Origin: a virus
DNA: 42,221 nucleotides
Strand: one strand, 5' to 3'
Virus record (IMG/VR): IMGVR_UViG_3300012001_000002
Span: 1 to 42,221 of that record
Below, one piece after another: positions 1 through 4,972 of this stretch; within the stretch, counting starts at the first letter, position 1; each line of letters opens with the position of its first letter. The notes under the pieces were generated by a model. It was not told where the DNA came from and did not search any database. It saw only the letters and a program-made list of their open reading frames with translations. A program made the position numbers and the translations under genes.

Positions 1-77
1 ATGGCGGCCTGTCCGCACGACGGGCACTTCCGCTCACCCTGGCGGTAGCGGTATTTGGTCTCTCGACTCGAGCACGA
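1..77. repeat. Terminal direct repeat, left copy
   Basis: These 77 bases are identical to the last 77 bases of the window (42145-42221). An exact terminal overlap of this length is what a de Bruijn assembler leaves on a closed circle, so the simplest reading is a circular or circularly permuted genome of 42,144 bp. A true short terminal repeat of a packaged linear genome is the alternative. The repeat lies inside a leftward gene, so it is unlikely to be a dedicated end sequence. Confidence 0.95.
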
Positions 78-458
78 TCCCGACGCGCTGGCCACCAACA
101 TCTTCTCGGTCGGTGTCAACTGCTTGTACACCACCGCCCGACGCTGGTAGAAGATGAACGGCTCGTTCCCGTGCTCCTCAGTGCCGATGAAATCGAGAAC
201 AGGACCGCCTTCGGCCTCTAGGACCACAGACAGGCCCATGGCGGCCAGGACGCGCTCGGCGCCCGGCTTGAGCAGGGTGGGTTTGGTGCCGGTCCCGGGA
301 ATGACGCCGTAGTCGATGTCTTTGCGCAGGACTTTTGTTAAGAATTCCTCGCGTTGTTTAACAACGGCGACCGCCTCGTCGACGCTCTGAACGAAGGTGG
401 GGGTCCACTGGACGATGTTGCTAGCCTCGCGGTCGGCCGGGATCATGATTTCGCTCAT
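1..458 (-). CDS. Recombination-associated zinc-ribbon protein, N-terminal part (continues across contig join)
   Basis: Reads leftward from an ATG at 458 that overlaps the stop of the preceding gene (ATGA) and stays open to base 1, then continues at 42144 on the circle. The 152 residues seen here contain DYGVIPGTGTKPTLLKPGAE, a motif of a widespread phage family usually found beside recombination genes, then SCSSRETKYRYR and the first half of a zinc ribbon (CPSCG). With the part at 41432-42144 the protein would be about 390 residues. It probably acts on single-stranded DNA or recombination intermediates with the neighbouring nuclease; this is inferred from family company, not from a known activity. 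Across the join one extra base shifts the frame (see findings). Confidence 0.75.
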   Translation of the reverse strand, partial: MSEIMIPADREASNIVQWTPTFVQSVDEAVAVVKQREEFLTKVLRKDIDYGVIPGTGTKPTLLKPGAERVLAAMGLSVVLEAEGGPVLDFIGTEEHGNEPFIFYQRRAVVYKQLTPTEKMLVASASGSCSSRETKYRYRQGERKCPSCGQAA

Positions 459-703
459 TCGGCTGCCTCGCTGTCGTCCTTCTCGAAGGGCATCACGGCC
501 TGCTCCCACGGCACACGGCTGCAGGTGAAGGCGATGGTCCGGCCGTTCTTGTTCTCCTTGATCGACCAGTCCCCGATCAGATACCCGGCGGCCCGGGCGG
601 TTCCCTTGAGGTCTGCGACCAGCTGGGCGTCGACCGACAGGTCATCCGCCGGCGCGGCATCCTCGAAGTTGGTTGCGATCTGGACTTTACGTTCTGCTGC
701 CAT
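455..703 (-). CDS. Hypothetical protein upstream of recombination gene
   Basis: An 82-residue protein starting at ATG 703, preceded by AAGGGAAA as ribosome site; a longer in-frame form from 763 is less likely because it would have no such site. Acidic at both ends, with a central stretch (GTARAAGYLIGDWSIKENKN, then RTIAFTCSRVPWEQAVMPFE) that looks like a small mixed alpha/beta fold. It overlaps the previous gene by 17 bases and the next by ATGA. I do not recognise the family; position suggests a role with the recombination protein. Confidence 0.7.
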   Translation of the reverse strand: MAAERKVQIATNFEDAAPADDLSVDAQLVADLKGTARAAGYLIGDWSIKENKNGRTIAFTCSRVPWEQAVMPFEKDDSEAAE

Positions 704-1013
704 TGGTGTTTCCCTTCGGCCCGGGCTGGGCCAGTGTTTTCTTGCGGTTGTAGATCGCCGCACGGGTACGTCCGAGGGCCTTGGCTGTTTGCGCGATGCT
801 CAGGCCCTCGATTGCCAGCATCGCGTCCTCCTCGCTTGTCCAGGGGGAGAACCGCCGGGTCGCCCCCACGAGCAGCAGGGCGTCGGTCTTGCCCTGCGAT
901 CGGCGTACGGAGTCCACCCGCCGCAGGCGCCGGCACTCGCGGCACCGCGGCGACCGCCCGGCGACCGCCTTGACCCCGCAGTCCGAGCACCAGCTCAGCA
1001 GAGGCTCGATCAT
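687..1013 (-). CDS. Zinc-ribbon plus Myb/HTH-like DNA-binding protein
   Basis: A 108-residue protein. Residues 9-30 hold a zinc-binding pattern (CSDCG then CRECRRLRR). About residues 54-92 form a SANT/Myb-like helix-turn-helix (PWTSEEDAMLAIEGLSIAQT then AKALGRTRAAIYNRKK). This arrangement suits a sequence-specific DNA binder, perhaps an early transcription regulator. The start overlaps the upstream stop as ATGA. The TAA stop lies inside the next gene. Confidence 0.75.
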   Translation of the reverse strand: MIEPLLSWCSDCGVKAVAGRSPRCRECRRLRRVDSVRRSQGKTDALLLVGATRRFSPWTSEEDAMLAIEGLSIAQTAKALGRTRAAIYNRKKTLAQPGPKGNTNGSRT

Positions 1014-1222
1014 CGGCGGCTGTCCGGGTCATAGCCGGGCGGCAAGCTCAGGAGCAGGTCGGTGAGCTCAGCTTGGACAAACATGTACGAGCTACACCGC
1101 TCGTGGCTTTGGCATTCCGGGCACTCATGCTTCTCAGACCATGCCTCAAGCTCGTCCATGCGGATCAGGATGGGGACGACGTTGACTTCAGGGATATCAC
1201 CAAGGCTCATCACAGGTTTCAC
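1010..1222 (-). CDS. Small hypothetical zinc-binding protein
   Basis: A 70-residue protein with HECPECQSHERC in the middle, a likely zinc knuckle, and an acidic C-terminal region (LTDLLLSLPPGYDPDS). The start could be GTG 1222, which overlaps the upstream stop as GTGA, or the internal ATG at 1210. Function unknown. Confidence 0.65.
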   Translation of the reverse strand: MKPVMSLGDIPEVNVVPILIRMDELEAWSEKHECPECQSHERCSSYMFVQAELTDLLLSLPPGYDPDSRR

Positions 1223-1410
1223 CCAGGCGTCCGGCTGTCGTGGTGGTCGCTGAGGATGGCGGCCTCCACCTCGTGCTCATCCCACTCCCCATCGACGATG
1301 AACGGGTGCGGAGGCATGTCGCGGCCAGCGGCCACCATGAGCGCAGCAGCGGCGAAACCGGCCATGTCCCCCACGACGAACGCAAGTACTGCCAGCCACC
1401 AGGGCAGCAT
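1219..1410 (-). CDS. Small membrane protein
   Basis: A 63-residue protein with one N-terminal transmembrane segment (MLPWWLAVLAFVVGDMAGFA, then AAALMVAAG) and an acidic soluble tail (DGEWDEHEVEAAIL). I chose ATG 1410, which overlaps the upstream TAA (TAATG) and has GAGGAG at good distance; an in-frame ATG at 1458 would overlap the upstream gene with no ribosome site. Function unknown. Confidence 0.7.
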   Translation of the reverse strand: MLPWWLAVLAFVVGDMAGFAAAALMVAAGRDMPPHPFIVDGEWDEHEVEAAILSDHHDSRTPG

Positions 1411-1574
1411 TAGATCGTCTCCTCGACGCCAGAGGTGGGGATCGTGCGGTCCAGCCATGCCACCATCAGCCCGTGTTGGCCGAACTTCAACAGGAAGCCG
1501 TACCCGTAGAGGCGTTGGCCCATGTCGGTGAAGAACGGCTGGAGCAGGTGCAGTGGGTATTTCCAGAGGATCAC
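1410..1574 (-). CDS. Small hypothetical protein
   Basis: A 54-residue protein beginning with GTG at 1574 (VILWKYPLHLLQPFFTDMGQ). AAGGAGGGGAGG stands just upstream, and the start overlaps the stop of a 16-codon ORF (GTGA). Rich in aromatic and hydrophobic residues, possibly membrane-associated. Function unknown. Confidence 0.6.
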   Translation of the reverse strand: MILWKYPLHLLQPFFTDMGQRLYGYGFLLKFGQHGLMVAWLDRTIPTSGVEETI

Positions 1575-1621
1575 GGCCTCCCCTCCTTGGTGGTACGGAG
1601 AACCGGGAACTCGTATCTCAT
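1571..1621 (-). CDS. Micro-ORF, 16 residues (MRYEFPVLRTTKEGRP)
   Basis: A 16-codon frame fitting exactly between its neighbours: its ATG overlaps the upstream stop (ATGA) and its TGA overlaps the downstream GTG start. The LRTTKE it encodes repeats the C-terminus of the 151-residue protein at 1818-2273. It could be a leader peptide that couples translation, or a leftover of a duplication. Confidence 0.4.
   Translation of the reverse strand: MRYEFPVLRTTKEGRP
1583..1601. repeat. 19-bp direct repeat, copy 1
   Basis: Identical to 1830-1848. On the leftward strand each copy carries the AAGGAG ribosome site just ahead of the next start codon and encodes LRTTKE in the upstream frame. Confidence 0.8.
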
Positions 1622-1821
1622 CGGGAGATCGCCTCAAGTTCGTCGGCGGTTGCATAGCAGGTTTCGACTCCGTGGCGGGGTCGGTCGAAACGAACGGTCA
1701 CACCCCGAGCGTCAACAGCCACAACGGTGCCTGTTGAATACCCGCCGCGCGGACGCCTGGAAGCCAGCATCCCCGATGGTGCCACGCGCACCCGCGCACC
1801 CTCTTGCCACTTCTTCGTCAT
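1618..1821 (-). CDS. Small beta-barrel-like hypothetical protein
   Basis: A 67-residue protein starting at ATG 1821, which overlaps the upstream stop (ATGA) with AAGGAG eight bases ahead; a GTG at 1830 is too close to that site. The alternating pattern GARVRVAPSG, STGTVVAVDARGVTVRFDRP suggests a small SH3- or KOW-like barrel. Function unknown. Confidence 0.65.
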   Translation of the reverse strand: MTKKWQEGARVRVAPSGMLASRRPRGGYSTGTVVAVDARGVTVRFDRPRHGVETCYATADELEAISR

Positions 1822-2273
1822 CCCTCCCACTCCTTGGTGGTACGGAGAGCCGCCGGAGCCTTACTCCAATACGCCCCCTCGACCCTTCCGTCTGCGCCAA
1901 CTTCCACCTCGAAGTCGTGTCCCGCCGCGTGGAGTTCGATCTGGATACCCCCCGTACCCATGGGAATAAGGTAGATGGCGTCCATGATCTCGCGGACCGA
2001 GGCCACGGCATCGGCGGTTGGAGGGTGCCCGCCGTAGCTGTCCCAGTTCTCCTCCAGTAGCGCAAGGTGCGCCAGCCGCGTTTGGTTGCGCTCCTCGCTG
2101 GGGCTGGCTGCTAGACCGGCTCGGAAACCAGCGATGTAGTTGCCCTTTGCCACCTCGGCACGGGTACGAAGGTCGTCATCAGGTGATCCCCGTCGAGCCT
2201 CGACCGCCTCAAGGTAGGCCCTGACTCCAAGGGCTACCTCCTCCCACGCCTTCTCGGCAGCGTCAGGGTTCAT
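1818..2273 (-). CDS. Conserved hypothetical protein of the WDSYG type
   Basis: A 151-residue protein with NWDSYGGHPPTADAVASVRE followed by GGIQIELHAAGHDFEVEVGADGR. This pattern (WDSYG, then a GGIQ-E strand pair) is common to a widespread bacterial and phage family without known function. The N-terminal 60 residues are helical. It follows the deoxyribosyltransferase-like gene by seven bases and overlaps the next gene (ATGA). The tail LRTTKEWEG recurs in the downstream 16-codon ORF. Confidence 0.75.
   Translation of the reverse strand: MNPDAAEKAWEEVALGVRAYLEAVEARRGSPDDDLRTRAEVAKGNYIAGFRAGLAASPSEERNQTRLAHLALLEENWDSYGGHPPTADAVASVREIMDAIYLIPMGTGGIQIELHAAGHDFEVEVGADGRVEGAYWSKAPAALRTTKEWEG
1830..1848. 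repeat. 19-bp direct repeat, copy 2
   Basis: Second copy of the repeat at 1583-1601, in the last codons of the 151-residue gene and supplying the ribosome site for the gene starting at 1821. Confidence 0.8.
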
Positions 2274-2279
2274 CAGGCA

Positions 2280-2744
2280 TCACAGAACAGCAACCCCAAG
2301 TGATTCGAGGCTGTCGGGTTCAGCACACTCCATGCCCAGCAGCGCCGCTTGGCATTCCCGCCACGACGAGAAGAAGTCCACCTGCGGGAGCCAGCAGAAG
2401 ACGTTCTCACGGTAGCCGACGACGAGGACGCGCTTCTCCCACGCAAGCGCCAGCCCCATTTCAACATGGCGACCCCCGCGCCCGCGGCCCGTGATGTCTC
2501 CCGGCTTCTCGGTGAAACAGATCACCGTGTCGGCCTGCCGTAGGTCATGCCAGTCGTCGGCTGCAAACTTCGACCCGCGCGGGTCGTCAGGAGCGGCATC
2601 AACTGGCAGATCGTGTGCCTCACCCAGCCACGCCGGGTCGCAGAGGAAGCCGTTGTCTCGAAGCTGTCCAGCGATGTTCCGCATCTCATCCTGTCGGCTG
2701 AACTTCGCCGCGAGGTAAACCCGCTCAGGTGCCGGGTAGCTCAC
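2280..2744 (-). CDS. Nucleoside 2-deoxyribosyltransferase-like protein
   Basis: A 154-residue protein with a Rossmann-like layout: YLAAKFSRQDEMR at the N-terminus, ADTVICFTE in the middle, then GRHVEMGLALAWEKRVLVVG and ENVFCWLP. These match nucleoside 2-deoxyribosyltransferase-like enzymes, in which the Glu of the HVE(M) segment is the usual nucleophile. A role in nucleotide salvage or in altering the nucleotide pool for phage DNA is likely; substrate unknown. Overlaps the upstream gene by four bases. Confidence 0.8.
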   Translation of the reverse strand: MSYPAPERVYLAAKFSRQDEMRNIAGQLRDNGFLCDPAWLGEAHDLPVDAAPDDPRGSKFAADDWHDLRQADTVICFTEKPGDITGRGRGGRHVEMGLALAWEKRVLVVGYRENVFCWLPQVDFFSSWRECQAALLGMECAEPDSLESLGVAVL

Positions 2745-2959
2745 CCCTTCTCCTCTTGTGGCCCGGTGGGGGCCGCGAGCGAGGACATTTCAGCCATCCA
2801 CCGCTGGCGCACCTCAGCAGCTGGGATGTACCCATGCGGGAAGACGGTCGAGTGGTCCACGTCGTCAAAGACATTGCCGCAGTCGCACGGCTGATACCCG
2901 CTCAGCCCGGTACTTGGTCTAGTGAGGTTGCGATCAGTTCCGTCGCAATGTCGGATCAC
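2741..2959 (-). CDS. Small hypothetical zinc-binding protein
   Basis: A 72-residue protein starting at GTG 2959, which overlaps the upstream stop (GTGA). Contains IRHCDGTD and QPCDCGNVFDDVDHSTVFPH, a plausible metal site (C, CxC, H). Function unknown. Confidence 0.6.
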   Translation of the reverse strand: MIRHCDGTDRNLTRPSTGLSGYQPCDCGNVFDDVDHSTVFPHGYIPAAEVRQRWMAEMSSLAAPTGPQEEKG

Positions 2960-3258
2960 GGTAAGTTCTCCACAATGCCGCGTCGCGCATCTTCCTCGGC
3001 GCGGTCCAGCGCCGCGTTCAGGACGAGCCGAAGCTGGCGCAGCTCTTCTGGGCTGATGATGAGTTCTAGGGTTTGCTCGTCGCCCTCTCCGGCTAGCGGG
3101 ATGTGCGTCAAGTCCAGCTTGACCATGGGCAGCCAGCCCTGAGAGCGCGAATGGACGGCCGTCGATTCAACGAAGTGGCTGATCAGTTGGCGGCAATTGG
3201 TCATATCCAGCGCGGGCAGTCGCAGGCCGGGGGAGTCATTGCGGCTCTTCTTGCTCAT
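2956..3258 (-). CDS. Hypothetical protein
   Basis: A 100-residue protein with a predicted strand (MVKLDLTHIPLAGEGDEQTL) and a charged C-terminal helix (SPEELRQLRLVLNAALDRAE). The start overlaps the upstream stop (ATGA). Family not recognised. Confidence 0.7.
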   Translation of the reverse strand: MSKKSRNDSPGLRLPALDMTNCRQLISHFVESTAVHSRSQGWLPMVKLDLTHIPLAGEGDEQTLELIISPEELRQLRLVLNAALDRAEEDARRGIVENLP

Positions 3259-3422
3259 GTCAACCGTCCGGCCCGCCGTCTTTCGGCGAGTTTCAGCAGC
3301 GCGTCGCGGTCCATGTCCGACAGCCGGTGCCTCCGGGTCTCACGGGCCAGCCAACCAGCCGCACAGGACGCGACAGCCACCGCCAGCAGGGTCACGATCG
3401 CCAGCACGGGGTCGATGATCAT
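3255..3422 (-). CDS. Small single-pass membrane protein
   Basis: A 55-residue protein starting at ATG 3422, overlapping the methyltransferase stop (ATGA) with GGAGG ahead; a longer form from 3464 has no ribosome site. One transmembrane helix (IIDPVLAIVTLLAVAVASCA) followed by a basic cytoplasmic tail (RETRRHRL, ERRRAGRLT). Function unknown. Confidence 0.7.
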   Translation of the reverse strand: MIIDPVLAIVTLLAVAVASCAAGWLARETRRHRLSDMDRDALLKLAERRRAGRLT

Positions 3423-4192
3423 GCGGCTACCTCCAGCGCATGTAGAAGTTGTTGCCCAATCCAAAACGTGTACGCCGGGGGAATAGCCTGTGAGAGTTCG
3501 TCGTTGGTCATCCAGTCGATGCCCATGGCGATGCGGCGAGCGGCCACTGGGAACTGCTGGGGCGACCCCGCGACCTTGGCCGCCTGGCGCTTCGAGTACC
3601 CCCCTGTGTGCCCGTAGACGGCTACGGTGCGGGGTCGAGGTCCGCGGTGATCGGGGCGTGGATCAGCCCCGCCGCCACCGTAGACGCCGATGGTGCGGCG
3701 GTGACCGTGGGCGCAGTGGGGCATGAGGCCGAAAGCAAGTTCGGGGTGAACCTCGAACAGTCGATGGCGCCGCAACTCCGCGTCCTCGTAGCCGAGGTTG
3801 AACATCGTCCCGCAGAGAAGCAGCGGGTTGATCAGAGGGGCTCCAGGGACGTTCTCGATCACAAACGGTCGGTGTTGCAAGCTGAGCATCTCCCGTACTT
3901 GGGCAACGAGATCGACGCGCTTGCGATCCGGCCACATGTTGGCCAGCGACGTGTACTTCTGGCAGGGTGGGCTGGCGTGGATCGCGTCGAAGGAGCCAAG
4001 GGTTGTGTGGCCGTACCACATGGCGTCCCTCTGATGGAACTCGAACGGAAAGTGCGGCTGTGGTGCGGTGTCCACCCCAACCACCTCGAACCCCGCCTGG
4101 TGATAGCCGACAGCAGCCCCTCCCGCTCCACAAAAGAGATCCAGGAGGCGCGGCCTTCGGTTGAGTACGGGGTTCAGCACCAGGTCGGTCAT
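3419..4192 (-). CDS. C5 cytosine DNA methyltransferase
   Basis: A 257-residue enzyme with the signature motifs of the Dcm/C5 family in order: motif I DLFCGAGG (18-25), the catalytic SPPCQ (Cys 77), the ENV of motif VI (113-115) and an RRHRLFE segment (141-147). It is shorter than typical restriction-linked enzymes (300 or more residues), so the target-recognition region is small, as in many phage forms. It probably methylates phage DNA against host restriction; no partner endonuclease is visible. It lies between the Gam-like gene and a small membrane protein, all coupled by ATGA overlaps. Confidence 0.93.
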   Translation of the reverse strand: MTDLVLNPVLNRRPRLLDLFCGAGGAAVGYHQAGFEVVGVDTAPQPHFPFEFHQRDAMWYGHTTLGSFDAIHASPPCQKYTSLANMWPDRKRVDLVAQVREMLSLQHRPFVIENVPGAPLINPLLLCGTMFNLGYEDAELRRHRLFEVHPELAFGLMPHCAHGHRRTIGVYGGGGADPRPDHRGPRPRTVAVYGHTGGYSKRQAAKVAGSPQQFPVAARRIAMGIDWMTNDELSQAIPPAYTFWIGQQLLHALEVAA

Positions 4193-4752
4193 GCGCCCGA
4201 CGCCTTGGCTGAGAACTTGTCAGGAACGTCGACCACGCTCACGCTTGGGACGCGCTCGCCGGTCGGCCTGTAGTACGCAACCCCTTCTCGAACCTCCGTC
4301 TGCTTCTTGAACTCGGCCCAGGCCAGGTCCTTTTTGGTGAAGGTGTGAATCTCCTGCTCCTCGAGCCAGTCGAGGATGATCGGCTCCTTTCGGTCCCATT
4401 TGGCCGGCTGGGATCGAACCTGGAGCTCACCGGCGGGCAGGGTGATGGTCTTGAGCTCGGGATCCTCGATAAGACGCGCCGCATGCCACTCCCGGAGCAG
4501 CCCCTCGAAGTAGGCCCGGTCGGCGGCGTAACCCTTCTCGCGGGCAATCCGCCAGGTGTCGATGTCGTTTATCAACTTCGCCACAGTGGCCCCGTCGTCG
4601 TACTCGGCGGCGTTGATCGCGGCCAGTTTCACCAGCGTCCAGTTGGCGGAGGCAGCATCGGTGACCACGAACGGGCCGGGAGCCCCGGCCGGGGCGCGCA
4701 TGCCCTCGAAGACAGTGTTGAGAAGGTCGGCCAGTGGATCAACTTCGCTCAC
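4189..4752 (-). CDS. gam-like: Gam-like host-nuclease inhibitor / DNA-end protector
   Basis: A 187-residue protein beginning with GTG 4752, with AAGGGGAA upstream. The central part (KLAAINAAEYDDGATVAKLI, then EKGYAADRAYFEGLLREWHA) and the following KTITLPAGELQVRSQPAKWD match the long helical hairpin and beta region of Mu Gam-like proteins found in many phages. These bind DNA ends and block host exonucleases such as RecBCD or AddAB. The first gene after the promoter at 4779-4808, and coupled to the methyltransferase, it points to a genome-protection module. Confidence 0.8.
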   Translation of the reverse strand: MSEVDPLADLLNTVFEGMRAPAGAPGPFVVTDAASANWTLVKLAAINAAEYDDGATVAKLINDIDTWRIAREKGYAADRAYFEGLLREWHAARLIEDPELKTITLPAGELQVRSQPAKWDRKEPIILDWLEEQEIHTFTKKDLAWAEFKKQTEVREGVAYYRPTGERVPSVSVVDVPDKFSAKASGA

Positions 4753-4778
4753 AAATTCCCCTTATGTGCTAGGGATGC

Positions 4779-4808
4779 ATCCTAACTGCTTACGGGGGGG
4801 AAGCGCAA
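4779..4808 (-). promoter_or_regulatory. Leftward promoter for the gam-methyltransferase block
   Basis: On the minus strand, a -35-like TTGCGC (4803-4808) is followed after 18 bases by a -10-like TAGGAT (4779-4784), about 25 bases ahead of the GTG at 4752. It sits in one of the few gaps of the leftward unit. Weak -35 match; predicted only. Confidence 0.5.
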
Positions 4809-4822
4809 GGTGTTATCGGGGA

Positions 4823-4972
4823 TTACCCTTTCTGGCCTCGTTCTCCAAGTGAGTTGCAAACGGAACAGCGGCGCAAACTCTCCAGCCAGACGATCCACCC
4901 AGACCCGCCACAGCTCTCACATGTGGCCGGGCTGACGAGGTCGAGCTCGGGATCCCGCCGCTTCGTCTTCAC
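4823..4972 (-). CDS. Small zinc-ribbon protein (DnaJ-type CxxCxGxG-like)
   Basis: A 49-residue protein beginning with GTG at 4972, which overlaps the helicase stop (GTGA), and ending at TAA 4823. It has CESCGGSGW and CSVCNSLGERG, two CxxC knuckles of the DnaJ zinc-finger style, after a basic N-terminus (KTKRRDPE). Probably a metal-bound adaptor; function unknown. Confidence 0.7.
   Translation of the reverse strand: MKTKRRDPELDLVSPATCESCGGSGWIVWLESLRRCSVCNSLGERGQKG

Noticed and set aside
2263-2280. Another CUGAUGA on the leftward strand near 2270
   Set aside because: It lies at the start of a gene and has no preceding stem I, GUC or GAAA arrangement, so it is not a hammerhead.
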